Source of the DNA: WJMT01 sp964456985
Lineage (GTDB): Bacteria > Acidobacteriota > Aminicenantia > Aminicenantales > Aminicenantaceae
Assembly (NCBI GenBank): GCA_964456985.1
Contig: CAYWDH010000012.1
Location: 1 to 64,000 of the forward strand
Length of the DNA: 64,000 nt
Reading direction: 5' to 3'
The notes beneath the pieces were generated by a model that did no database searches, had not been told where the DNA came from, and saw only the letters and a program-made list of their open reading frames with translations. The translations under genes and the position numbers were made by a program. Position 1 is the first letter of the stretch, and each line of letters opens with the position of its first letter. Of this stretch, positions 9,101-18,231 are shown in pieces.

Positions 9101-11086
9101 TTATTCACTTGTTTCTTTGATCCAGACTTCCATCTCCCCCACTCCCCTGTGGGACCAGGAATAATAAGGGACAGCCATCAAAGGTTCTCCATTCCTGTCT
9201 GCTCCTATCAAAACCGGGACGCCTCTTAACAGGTCAGGCTCAAATTTAGACTTAAACGGTGCTTCGCTTTTTATAATACGGTCCAGCACATGCCCGTTAT
9301 TGTCAACGCCTTCGAAACAAAACACCAGAGGGCCTCTCTGGAACGCCACTTTCCCTCTGTCAGCATCGACCTCTTCGTTTGCTTTTATTTTTCTTACGGG
9401 CATGGGTAAATGGAGCACTATAGCATCGTCCTTTTTCCATTTTCTTGATACTTTTGCATAACCATTTTCCATAATGAATTCGACCTTTTCCCCATTAACT
9501 TCAAGCATAGGCTCTTCACTATAAATATCGGCAAAGGAATAAAGACTGCTCGGAACAGGCTCATTGCGGGCCCATCCTGGTATTCTTATATATACGGTAA
9601 ATGTATCTGATTGCTCAGGTTCAAGGATTATTTTTATATTTCCTTCCCAGGGATAATGTGTTTCTTGGATTATTTTGACTTTCTTTTTTCCTAATTCCAA
9701 TTCGCTTTCGTCTCCGACAAACAGGTTCACATAAAGGGAATCATCTGTGTTTGCATACACATAACCGGGAAAAGAAGGAAGGAATCGAGCTATGTTTCCG
9801 GGACAGCATGCGCAGTCAAACCATCCTTTCCTGGTTGCTTCGCCCTGATTGAATCGAAACTTGCCGTCAGACTCAAGCGGATTGGGATAGAAAAATTTAT
9901 CCCCGCTTAAAGAGATCCCAGATAAAAATCCATTATAAAGGGTGCGCTCGAGCACATCTATATATTTGGCATGACCGTGCAGCAGGAAAAGACGATAGTT
10001 CCAGAAAATATTTCCAATAGCCGCACACGTCTCGTTATAAGCTGTTTTATTGGGAAGAACATAAGCCTCTCCGAAGGCCTCTCCTCTCCGGCTGGCTCCT
10101 ATGCCTCCGGTTATGTAGAGCTTTTTGAAAACAACATCTTCCCATATCCGGTCTATGGCATTGATATAATCCTCATCTCCGGTCAAAGCAGCCACATCAG
10201 CCATTCCAGAATACATGTATGTGGCTCTCACTGCATGGCCTATGGCTTCATCCTGTTCAATGACCGGTTTATGAGCCTGGAGATACCAGTCCTGGTTGTA
10301 GATGGAAAAGGGAGAGTCCTCTGAGAACTTTTTGGGGTGTTCGATCCTTCCTCTCTGGTCCAGGAAAAATTTAGCTAATTCCAGATACTTTTTCTCCCCT
10401 GTGACCCTATACAGCTTCACAAGTCCGATCTCGATCTCCTGATGTCCCGGAAAGCCCTTCCTTTTGTCAGGACCGAATGTTTCGGCTATTAAATCTGCAT
10501 TTTTTAGAGCAATATCCAGAAAATTCCTCTTTCCCGTTGCTTGATAATAAGCCACAGCTGCTTCATACATGTGGCCCACATTATAGAGTTCATGACTTGA
10601 CCCCAAGTTGGACCACCGCTCCTCTCCGGCTCCGGGGGGCGGATTTTCCGGATCTATGGTTCTGGCTGTATAGAGATATCCGTCTTCCTCCTGGGCCGCA
10701 GCGATCTTTGCAATGAGCTCATCCATGTATTTCTCAAGCTCAGGATCGTCCCTCAAGCTTAACGAATACGCGGCCCCTTCCATGATTTTATACACATCGG
10801 AATCATTGTACCTGATTCCTTCGAATTCTCCCGGAATGAGGCCACCCGCCTTCTCGAAATTACTAATTCTTCCAGTCTCTTCACATTTCTTAAATGCATA
10901 CGGAATGGTGACTTTTCGGTTGGTCTCCATTCTGGGAAGCCAGAACGAATCCGTGACCAACACTTTTGTGAAAGGAACAGGCTTAATGGCGTAATCCTTT
11001 CTTATCTCTTTTTTACAGCTTATTGAAAACACCAGAGAAAACAAGCCTGTTAGGGTGAGGAAAATCATAAAAGACCGGTTCTTCAT
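9101..11086 (-). CDS. GH127 beta-L-arabinofuranosidase-like lipoprotein (DUF1680)
   Basis: This 661-residue exported glycosidase has a lipobox at FSISC (Cys24). It contains an (alpha/alpha)6 barrel (about 35-450) followed by beta domains. The zinc-thiolate catalytic set of HypBA1-type GH127 is visible: Glu352 and Cys354 in NETCA, and Cys427-Cys428 in FDCACCPGN, matching Glu338, Cys340, Cys417 and Cys418 of HypBA1. It should release terminal L-arabinofuranose or a related sugar from plant or microbial glycans. AAGGAGG precedes the ATG. It may share a transcript with the NYN gene 25 bp upstream. Substrate in vivo is unknown. Confidence 0.92.
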   Translation of the reverse strand: MKNRSFMIFLTLTGLFSLVFSISCKKEIRKDYAIKPVPFTKVLVTDSFWLPRMETNRKVTIPYAFKKCEETGRISNFEKAGGLIPGEFEGIRYNDSDVYKIMEGAAYSLSLRDDPELEKYMDELIAKIAAAQEEDGYLYTARTIDPENPPPGAGEERWSNLGSSHELYNVGHMYEAAVAYYQATGKRNFLDIALKNADLIAETFGPDKRKGFPGHQEIEIGLVKLYRVTGEKKYLELAKFFLDQRGRIEHPKKFSEDSPFSIYNQDWYLQAHKPVIEQDEAIGHAVRATYMYSGMADVAALTGDEDYINAIDRIWEDVVFKKLYITGGIGASRRGEAFGEAYVLPNKTAYNETCAAIGNIFWNYRLFLLHGHAKYIDVLERTLYNGFLSGISLSGDKFFYPNPLESDGKFRFNQGEATRKGWFDCACCPGNIARFLPSFPGYVYANTDDSLYVNLFVGDESELELGKKKVKIIQETHYPWEGNIKIILEPEQSDTFTVYIRIPGWARNEPVPSSLYSFADIYSEEPMLEVNGEKVEFIMENGYAKVSRKWKKDDAIVLHLPMPVRKIKANEEVDADRGKVAFQRGPLVFCFEGVDNNGHVLDRIIKSEAPFKSKFEPDLLRGVPVLIGADRNGEPLMAVPYYSWSHRGVGEMEVWIKETSE

Positions 11087-11111
11087 ACCCTAATCCTCCT
11101 TTTCGTTTTGA

Positions 11112-11873
11112 TTATTCAGCTTTCTCTTTAAGCCTGACATAAACATGCGTAGCCCCATCTTCCTCCTTGAACTTCATGTCAAAGAGTTTGGAATGGGATT
11201 TAATGAGCTGGGACAGCTGTTTGTATCCGTAAGTGCGGGGATCAAAACTGGGATCTAGCTGATGGAGATAAAAACCCATGGTGGCTAAATTCGCCCATCC
11301 GTCCTCCTGTAAAGCCATATCAAAAGCTCCTTTTAAAAGAGGAACAGGATCAAGGGATTTTGTTTTATCCGGAGCGGTTTTTGTTTTTGTCCCGGATTTT
11401 TTTCTTTTCGCACTTGATTTCGGAGCAAGATTCTCCGTGTAGATAAATAGATTACAGGCATTTATAAAAGGCTTTGGGGTTGTTTTTTTCCCAATCCCCA
11501 TAACGAATATCCCTTTTTCTCTAATCCGTGTGGCCAGTCTTGTGTAATCGCTGTCACTGGAGACAAGGCAAAATCCGTCTACAAGATTACCGTTCAATAT
11601 ATCCATTGCATCAATGATCATTGCGCTGTCAGTGGCATTTTTTCCTACTGTGTATCTGAACTGCTGTATGGGCTGGATGGCTGCATTATTGAGGGAGCTC
11701 TTCCATCCCTGCATATTCGATGTGGTCCAGTCTCCATATATACGCCTGATCGTGACAGAACCGTATTTTCCCGCTTCTGTCAGTATGTTTCCTATGAGGC
11801 TTGGACGGGCATTATCTCCGTCAATAAGCAAAGCTATACGCCTTTCGCTCGTTTCTTTTGTTTTTTTTGTCAT
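11112..11873 (-). CDS. NYN-domain ribonuclease-like protein with C-terminal OST-HTH/LOTUS domain
   Basis: This 253-residue cytosolic protein has an N-terminal NYN (PIN-like, LabA/DUF88) domain. It shows acidic metal-site residues in LLIDGDN (about 15-21) and in SSDSDYTRL. A Lys-rich linker leads to a C-terminal domain resembling the OST-HTH/LOTUS fold (about 170-250), which is thought to bind RNA. The expected activity is RNA cleavage or RNA-directed regulation; the target is unknown. It sits between the GH127 gene and the FtsX-type permease with no obvious functional link. Confidence 0.85.
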   Translation of the reverse strand: MTKKTKETSERRIALLIDGDNARPSLIGNILTEAGKYGSVTIRRIYGDWTTSNMQGWKSSLNNAAIQPIQQFRYTVGKNATDSAMIIDAMDILNGNLVDGFCLVSSDSDYTRLATRIREKGIFVMGIGKKTTPKPFINACNLFIYTENLAPKSSAKRKKSGTKTKTAPDKTKSLDPVPLLKGAFDMALQEDGWANLATMGFYLHQLDPSFDPRTYGYKQLSQLIKSHSKLFDMKFKEEDGATHVYVRLKEKAE

Positions 11874-11982
11874 TTTATTTCTCTCGTCTTTAATTAAATT
11901 TCAGATTTTTAGCTGTTTTATAGATTTTACATATATTGCCAAATTATAGCAACTATTGGAAAGTGCTTTAAAGGTTGTTTGT

Positions 11983-14403
11983 TCACTCGTACCGCAGACT
12001 CTCTACCGGATTCTGCCTGGCTGTTTTTAATGAAAGGTAGAAAATGGTTAAAACAGCGATAAGAACAGAGACGATCCAGGCCAGAATAAAATAGTGAGCG
12101 GCTATGCCGATCCTGTAAGGATAATTTTGCAGCACTCTTTTCATGATAATAAAGACCACCGGCCAGGCGATGACATTGGCTATGGATATCAGGAAAATAA
12201 ATTCTCGTGTTGCCAAATACATGATCTGTCCTGCGGTCGCTCCCAGAACCTTGCGGATACCGATCTCTTTAATCCGGCGGCTCAAAGTGATGGAAGTCAG
12301 GCCAAAAATGCCCATGCAGGCAAGAAGTATGCTTACGGCTGATGCGTAACGAATAATCGCACTCCACCGCTTTTCCTGACTATACAGGCTTTTTAAAGCA
12401 TCATCCTGAAAGTATGTGATGAATGGCTTATCGGGCTGTACTCTTTTCCATGCGTTCTCTAGAAACGCCATGGTATCTTTCAATTGTCCTGTCGATACAC
12501 GGACAATGATCCTGCTGAACCTGTTTCTCCTCGGGGATGTTCCCTGCCCGACATAAAGGATCAAGGGTTCGATCTCATTCCTCAAGGATGTGAAGTGACA
12601 GTCCTTTATGACCCCGATTACTCTTCGGTCATAAGGGAATCCCTTGGACATATCTCCCAGGGGTTCACCTATTTTGAATTCAGAACCCAGCATCTGTACG
12701 AATTTTTGATTCACGATGAGGGCATCTCTGTCAGCTGGGGTATTCGCCGAGAAATCCCTGCCTTGAACCAGTTTTAACTTCATGGTCGATAGAAAGTCGG
12801 GATCTACTCGATTGAATCTGTAGTGAATCTTGTGTTCGCCCAATTCAAGGAAAGAGCCGGGTAGAAACAGGCCGAATTCTCTGTTGCTGGCAGTCAATTC
12901 CTGAACCTGACTATAGGAGATGACCTCGCTGCGGAAACGCTGGTAGAGCCTCTCGGATTCCTGTGGTTCATTTTCCTGAGTCATAACAACCACCAGGCCT
13001 TCGCTGACATAACCCGGATCCCTGTTTATCATATAGGAGACCTGTCTTCCCAGAATGATCGCTGAGATACCCAGAATAACGGAAAGAGTGAACTGAAGAA
13101 CCACGAGCCCCTTGGTAAGCGTTGTTTTGCCTCTAACTTTTAGTTTTCCCTTCAAAATATCCGCAGGATGAAATGCGGACATATAAACGGCCGGGTAACT
13201 CCCGGCAAGAAGGGCGGTGAAAACGGCCATCCCCAGCAAAAACACCCAGTGTGTCCCCTGGAAAAGCATGACCAATGACAGCGGTTTGCCTGATAAAGCG
13301 TTGAACCTGGGGATCAAAAACTCGGTGAACAAGAGTCCCATAATGATGGCACATAGGCTGATTAACAGGGCCTCACTCCAGAACTGTGACAGAAGCTGCC
13401 GTCTCTCTGCCCCCAACACTTTGCGCACACCGACCTCTGTGGAGCGCACAGAAGACGATCCGATGGAAAGGGTCATGAAGTTCACGCAGGCGATCAGCAG
13501 AATGGCAAAGGCAATAACAGAGAGGATGTATGAGGTAGATAACCCGGCTGTTCCTGTAACGCGTGTGTCAAGATGCATGTCCTTAACTCTCTGCAGACCG
13601 AATGTGAAGGCATCGTTACCTTCATCGATATTTCTCTGGATCGCAGTACTGTAGTGACTTTGACAAAACCGGTCCAATCCCTCCTTTATCTGTACTGAAG
13701 TTACATCAGGCTGGAGCTGGACATACAGAGGACAATACCAGCGGTCCCAATCATTCAATATTTCCGGATTGTCCATAACCATGGGCAAATTACTGAAGTT
13801 AATCAGGATATCGAACCGGATCGAAGAGTTGAAAGGCACATCCTCAGCCACGCCTTTCACCATGTAATCCCTTTTTGTGTGTCCGTAGGTGATCGTTATT
13901 GTTTTTCCGGCAGGGTCTTCTTCTCCAAAATACTTTTCTGCCACTGATTGGGAGAGAACGATGCTGTGTTCATCAGATAGCGCTGTCTCCGATACTCCTT
14001 CAATCAGAGGGAAGGTGAACATTTCGAAGAAGGATGAATCAACCAATGTAATGGTTTCTCTGAACATCTTCTCTTTATACAGGAGAACTCCTGAGCCGTT
14101 AACATATCTTGATTGAAATTTCACCTGAGGGATGGATTGGATCAGTTCCGGACCAACCGGTGTGGGAATGAACGGCTGGAGTCCTGTCTCCTTCCCGGAT
14201 TCTTCATCGAACTGAACCTGGACAAACCGGTAGAGACTTTCTCCGTTTTTGTGAAACCTATCGAATGACATCTCATCGGCAACAAACAAATAAATGAAAA
14301 TACACGCAACAATCCCGATCGATAGGCCGAATATTTTTATAAAGGAATGGACTTTATATTTCAATATATGCCTTATGGAGATCTTTAAATAGTTCCTAAA
14401 CAT
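11983..14403 (-). CDS. MacB/FtsX-type ABC transporter permease
   Basis: This 806-residue inner-membrane protein has the duplicated architecture of long permeases: TM segment, periplasmic MacB_PCD domain, three TMs with an FtsX core, then a second half of the same kind. It ends in a TM bundle and the conserved tail ESLRYE. The cytosolic coupling motif EVGVRKVLGA and its repeat EIGIRKVLGA are both present. No ATPase gene is adjacent. It follows the sigma-54-driven subtilase gene by 60 bp and is probably in the same transcript. The function may be lipoprotein or antimicrobial export, or mechanotransmission; the cargo is unknown. Confidence 0.9.
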   Translation of the reverse strand: MFRNYLKISIRHILKYKVHSFIKIFGLSIGIVACIFIYLFVADEMSFDRFHKNGESLYRFVQVQFDEESGKETGLQPFIPTPVGPELIQSIPQVKFQSRYVNGSGVLLYKEKMFRETITLVDSSFFEMFTFPLIEGVSETALSDEHSIVLSQSVAEKYFGEEDPAGKTITITYGHTKRDYMVKGVAEDVPFNSSIRFDILINFSNLPMVMDNPEILNDWDRWYCPLYVQLQPDVTSVQIKEGLDRFCQSHYSTAIQRNIDEGNDAFTFGLQRVKDMHLDTRVTGTAGLSTSYILSVIAFAILLIACVNFMTLSIGSSSVRSTEVGVRKVLGAERRQLLSQFWSEALLISLCAIIMGLLFTEFLIPRFNALSGKPLSLVMLFQGTHWVFLLGMAVFTALLAGSYPAVYMSAFHPADILKGKLKVRGKTTLTKGLVVLQFTLSVILGISAIILGRQVSYMINRDPGYVSEGLVVVMTQENEPQESERLYQRFRSEVISYSQVQELTASNREFGLFLPGSFLELGEHKIHYRFNRVDPDFLSTMKLKLVQGRDFSANTPADRDALIVNQKFVQMLGSEFKIGEPLGDMSKGFPYDRRVIGVIKDCHFTSLRNEIEPLILYVGQGTSPRRNRFSRIIVRVSTGQLKDTMAFLENAWKRVQPDKPFITYFQDDALKSLYSQEKRWSAIIRYASAVSILLACMGIFGLTSITLSRRIKEIGIRKVLGATAGQIMYLATREFIFLISIANVIAWPVVFIIMKRVLQNYPYRIGIAAHYFILAWIVSVLIAVLTIFYLSLKTARQNPVESLRYE

Positions 14404-14463
14404 GATTTCTGCCTTTAATATCTATATCGTTAAACTTGTTATAATAAGATGCAAATAATATTT

Positions 14464-16131
14464 TTATTTTAGATTTTTCAGGGCTTTGACTGCATCTAGA
14501 ATTTTGTAACCCCATTCAAGCTCTCTTCCGGAATTCAATAAGATCTCTCTGATCTCCTGCGGAGTCAAGCTCGGATTCAATTCCTTCATCATAGCAATAA
14601 CCCCGGAGACCATGGGTGCTGTTCCAGAGACTCCCCAAGTCATAGGAAACTTATATTCGTCAATGAAATTTGTCCCGATAACATATATGTATTGCTTTCC
14701 GTTGTAATAGGGAGCAAACTCGATCGGTTTGGTGACTACTACATCATCTCGCGTTCCCTGGTAATGGATATAGACCAGAGTTACTCCTTTTTCCGCGGCT
14801 TCCTCAACAGCCCGATCAAAGTCGCCCTGTTTATCCGAAGGGAGAGGCTGATGGCTTATGCTGATTATATCTGCTCCGTTCTCTACGGCATACTCAATGC
14901 CTTTGATATAAAGATCAGCTTCGCCATAATGTCCTCTTCCACAGAACCTAACCGGCATGATCTTTACATCCGGGGCAACCCGCACCAACTCCTGGGCCAT
15001 CCAGGTGCCGTGCCCGAGTTCAGTTTCAGGATCGAAGACAGGAGCGCCTTCGAGAACACTGCCTGGCTTGATGATCCTCCCTTTAAGGCTCCAGTCCTCG
15101 GGCTCAAACATATGATCAAGTATCGCCACTGTCACACCTTTTCCAGTGGCAATTTTTTGAGCTTTTGATACATTCAACGCTTTTCGTGCCCATTCACCGT
15201 CAGCCATCGGCTCGAGTCCCAATATCAGAGCCGCATCAAGACAACTGCCTTCGAAGGTTTCAACGATTTTGTGGTTGTATTCCTGCAGCTTTTTCTCTTC
15301 TTGCCTGAGCACTTCTTCGTTCAAGACAGGCCAAGCTCTCAGCCAGTCTTCATCCTCTCGCCACTTTACATCGGATACTATCCAGATGACCTTTCTCCCT
15401 CTCTTTCGGAAGATATTTCTAACTTCTTCATTGGTGAGTTCAGGAAATTTGCTTCTCAATAAAACCGCAGCTCCTGCGACAAGATAAGATGGTTTTTCCA
15501 GTTTGCGGTCGATAAGAGACTCTGTTCCCCAGAGTCTATCGCCGCCGACTTCGTCATGGAGGGCAAAGATGTCGATTGGGATTTTCTTCCAGAAAGACAA
15601 ATTTCCCAGCTGATACATCATACCGTGGGCTCCAACAATGATTGCCCCATTTTCTGAAGCTCTTTTTACGAATTCCTGCCAGTGGCTGTAATCCTTTTCC
15701 TTTTCCATCGAACCAAAATAGGCAGGGAGAATGAAGATTATATCTCTTTCCTCGCATTTTTTTATAGAGCTAATGGTCTTATCAAAGTCTTCCTCCTCGA
15801 CAAATTGAGCGAGGAGAATGACCTGTTGTTCAAAAACTGAGTTATCACCTGCTAAAAAGGCTTCCCTTTCGATACGAACCACATCTGACTCAGGCGCAAG
15901 GTCCGAAACTTTTTTCACCCAATCCCAGGTATTCTCTTTCTCGTTAAAAATGATCCCTATCGATATATTTTTTCCTTTTGATTCAGTCCAAGCATGAGGA
16001 AAATTGCAGAAGTTAATGCTGAAGTCCGGCACCGGATCAATTCTAGTGGAACAAGCCGAAAATGTCATAAGCGCAACCACAGCACATGAGAAAATGAGCC
16101 AAAGACTGCTGTGTGTTTTTTTAAATTTCAT
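14464..16131 (-). CDS. Subtilase (S8) lipoprotein with a duplicated, inactive N-terminal subtilase-like domain
   Basis: This exported serine protease of 555 residues has a lipobox at FSAC (Cys27). The C-terminal domain has the catalytic triad: Asp339 (VAILDH), His374 (GHGTWMA) and Ser502 (GVSGTAP, a variant of GTSMAxP). Residues about 50-250 read as a second, degenerate subtilase fold. They share GKxxxIxII, ENGAxI and the final helix ELTNEEVRNIF (compare SLTPQEIREIL), but have no His motif and no catalytic Ser. The start is the ATG behind TAGGAG, 8 codons inside the longest frame. It is driven by the sigma-54 promoter at 16164-16180. Confidence 0.88.
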   Translation of the reverse strand: MKFKKTHSSLWLIFSCAVVALMTFSACSTRIDPVPDFSINFCNFPHAWTESKGKNISIGIIFNEKENTWDWVKKVSDLAPESDVVRIEREAFLAGDNSVFEQQVILLAQFVEEEDFDKTISSIKKCEERDIIFILPAYFGSMEKEKDYSHWQEFVKRASENGAIIVGAHGMMYQLGNLSFWKKIPIDIFALHDEVGGDRLWGTESLIDRKLEKPSYLVAGAAVLLRSKFPELTNEEVRNIFRKRGRKVIWIVSDVKWREDEDWLRAWPVLNEEVLRQEEKKLQEYNHKIVETFEGSCLDAALILGLEPMADGEWARKALNVSKAQKIATGKGVTVAILDHMFEPEDWSLKGRIIKPGSVLEGAPVFDPETELGHGTWMAQELVRVAPDVKIMPVRFCGRGHYGEADLYIKGIEYAVENGADIISISHQPLPSDKQGDFDRAVEEAAEKGVTLVYIHYQGTRDDVVVTKPIEFAPYYNGKQYIYVIGTNFIDEYKFPMTWGVSGTAPMVSGVIAMMKELNPSLTPQEIREILLNSGRELEWGYKILDAVKALKNLK

Positions 16132-16163
16132 ACTCTCATCTCCTATAATCCACACTTATTATA

Positions 16164-16180
16164 AGCAATAAACATGCCAA
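16164..16180 (-). promoter_or_regulatory. Sigma-54 promoter of the subtilase-permease operon
   Basis: On the minus strand it reads TTGGCATGTTTATTGCT, with GG and GC exactly 10 bp apart and only the usual C-to-T deviation from TTGGCACGN4TTGCT. The predicted start site is near 16153, giving a 22-nt leader that contains the TAGGAG ribosome site. Confidence 0.8.
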
Positions 16181-16243
16181 TTTCATCTTCTTGAGGTTTT
16201 CTAATAATAATAAAACATCCATGTATCATTTATTAACAGTTAA

Positions 16244-16259
16244 TGTCCGTAAGCGAACA
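16244..16259. promoter_or_regulatory. Candidate enhancer palindrome for the subtilase promoter
   Basis: TGTCCGTAAGCGAACA is a near-perfect palindrome (TGTYCG-N4-CGRACA). It is centred about 98 bp upstream of the predicted sigma-54 start. Related palindromes lie at -98 and -119 of the sigma-54 promoter of the PadR gene at 63891. Confidence 0.65.
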
Positions 16260-16347
16260 GAAACAAATATTCCCCACATCAATATAGCTAAATGAGAAAT
16301 TATAGTTACCGTATCAATATAAATGATACTTATGATATATTAATTCA

Positions 16348-16376
16348 TTGACATTAACTATCATGTTTCATATTAT
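16348..16376 (+). promoter_or_regulatory. Sigma-70 promoter of the SatD-like/galK/methyltransferase operon
   Basis: TTGACA at 16348-16353, a 17-bp spacer, and TATTAT at 16371-16376. The predicted start near 16383 is only a few bases before the ATG at 16387, so the first gene would have a leaderless or nearly leaderless message. Confidence 0.7.
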
Positions 16377-16386
16377 TTGAAGCGTA

Positions 16387-17010
16387 ATGGCCCGACATTT
16401 GATCTTCACAGGAAAAATACTTGATGTTCTCCCCGGTTCCTCTCAGGAATACCAAAAAATTCTTAAAACGCTGACATCATCCTGTTCTCATCAGTTCAAA
16501 TCACACCTTTATTCCCCCTACTCCGTTACCATGGACCATGAGTTTCTGGGCATCCCTTCAAATGTAAAAACCTGTATTGTCTCTCTGTCTTATTTTAAAG
16601 AAAAAATCATTGACTGGAACATACCCTTCAAAATATCTTATATCATAAGGCGTGGAGAAATTTCTTCCAGATTAAACAAAAAAACATCCGCTCATCTAAA
16701 GGGAGAGGGCATCTCAGAAGCACGAAAAGAGCTGAATACAAGGAAAAGCACGGATCCAAGAATACTTTTTCACATAAAACCTGAACATTTGTCCGAACAG
16801 CTCAACAGGCTTTTTTTGGTGCTTGATTCCATTTCTTCCAGATGGAAGCAAAAGGATTTCCCTCTTATATCTGATATGATAAAAAACGAAAACAATGAAG
16901 AAGTGGCCATTAAGCACAGAAAAAACAGAAGCCAGATATGGAAACGAAGAAAAACGCTTCTCATCAGTGAATACAAATCCATCCAAAAAGTCATATTTGG
17001 GATGATTTGA
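16387..17010 (+). CDS. SatD-like protein of unknown function
   Basis: This 207-residue basic protein is probably cytosolic. Its layout resembles the SatD family: an N-terminal GKILDVLPGS strand-turn, a central DHEFLGIP segment (compare the GDEFQ stretch of SatD), a GEISSRLNKK motif, then a GEGISEARKEL helix. The C-terminal 50 residues are strongly basic and could bind nucleic acid. The assignment rests on motif order and spacing, not on a search. It leads a plus-strand run with galK and the corrinoid methyltransferase genes, but no role in them is evident. Confidence 0.5.
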   Translation: MARHLIFTGKILDVLPGSSQEYQKILKTLTSSCSHQFKSHLYSPYSVTMDHEFLGIPSNVKTCIVSLSYFKEKIIDWNIPFKISYIIRRGEISSRLNKKTSAHLKGEGISEARKELNTRKSTDPRILFHIKPEHLSEQLNRLFLVLDSISSRWKQKDFPLISDMIKNENNEEVAIKHRKNRSQIWKRRKTLLISEYKSIQKVIFGMI

Positions 17011-17045
17011 CTTTTCGTCTGTGATATTCTATTTTTTGTGCTCCC

Positions 17046-18203
17046 ATGATTAAGAAAATAAAAGACAACGTATTAAATCAATTTAGAAACAAATTCAACA
17101 CAAAACCATTGCTGGTCCGTTCCCCCGGACGTGTGAATCTCATAGGAGAGCATACGGATTACAATGAGGGATTTGTCCTTCCCACAGCCATTGACAAAGC
17201 CATTATCTTTGCTGTCTCCCCTAATAAGGACCATATCTACCGGATCTATTCCATGGACATGGACGAATATGTGGAGGTCGAACAGGGACATATAAAAAAA
17301 AGCAACGCGCACTGGGCCAACTACTTATTGGGAGTCATCGATCAAATAAAGAAAAGAGGCTTTGAAGTCCCGGGATTTGACTGCGTTTTCGGAGGGGACA
17401 TCCCTATAGGGGCCGGGCTATCGTCCTCAGCAGCCATTGAAGCCGGGCTGGCGTTTTGCATCAATGAAATATTCCAACTCCATATCGACAAACTGGATCT
17501 TGTGAAATTATCCCAGAAAGCTGAAAACGACTTCGTGGGCGTCCAGTGCGGGATCATGGATCAGTTCACTAATATTTTCAGCGCTCCGAAAAAAGTAATG
17601 AAGCTTGACTGCCGTTCTCTTGAGTACGAATACTTTCCCTTTGATTTTAAAGGGATCCATATCGTGCTCTATGATACACGTGTCTCTCATTCTCTGGCTT
17701 CTTCTGAATACAACATACGAAGGGCTCAATGCGAACAGGGAGTCGCTTATCTTAAAAAGCACAATCCCCGGATACAAAGCCTCAGGGATGTCACATCCGG
17801 TTTTCTGGAATCTCTCAAAGACCAAATGAGCCCTGTGATATACAGACGCTGTCATTATGTGGTCAAAGAAAATGAAAGGCTTTTAGCCGCCTGTGAGGAT
17901 CTTAAAAGAAAAAACCTCGAATCATTCGGAGAAAAAATGGTTCAGACCCATAAAGGGCTCAAAAGCGAATATGAAGTGAGCTGTAAAGAACTTGATTATC
18001 TGGTTGAAAACACCATAAATCAGAAAGGTGTTCTGGGTTCGAGGATGATGGGAGGCGGATTCGGAGGGTGCACCATCAATCTGATAAAAGAAGATGACAT
18101 GGAGAACGTTAACCAGAACATCAAAAACGCGTATTTGAGCGAGTTCGGGAAACAGCCGGAAATATATAAAATAAAAACAGAAAAGGGAACACATATAATC
18201 TGA
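17046..18203 (+). CDS. galK: Galactokinase
   Basis: This 385-residue GHMP kinase phosphorylates galactose at C1 (Leloir pathway). All three family motifs are present: GRVNLIGEHTDYN at 29-40, the ATP loop IGAGLSSSAA at 121-130, and GSRMMGGGFGGC near the C terminus. Catalytic Asp is in GIMDQF. Length is normal. No galT, galE or galactose transporter gene is nearby. It lies 35 bp after the SatD-like gene and 28 bp before the corrinoid protein, an unusual neighbourhood for galK. Confidence 0.95.
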   Translation: MIKKIKDNVLNQFRNKFNTKPLLVRSPGRVNLIGEHTDYNEGFVLPTAIDKAIIFAVSPNKDHIYRIYSMDMDEYVEVEQGHIKKSNAHWANYLLGVIDQIKKRGFEVPGFDCVFGGDIPIGAGLSSSAAIEAGLAFCINEIFQLHIDKLDLVKLSQKAENDFVGVQCGIMDQFTNIFSAPKKVMKLDCRSLEYEYFPFDFKGIHIVLYDTRVSHSLASSEYNIRRAQCEQGVAYLKKHNPRIQSLRDVTSGFLESLKDQMSPVIYRRCHYVVKENERLLAACEDLKRKNLESFGEKMVQTHKGLKSEYEVSCKELDYLVENTINQKGVLGSRMMGGGFGGCTINLIKEDDMENVNQNIKNAYLSEFGKQPEIYKIKTEKGTHII

Positions 18204-18231
18204 AAGAAAAATTCAAAAACAAGGAGTCTTC

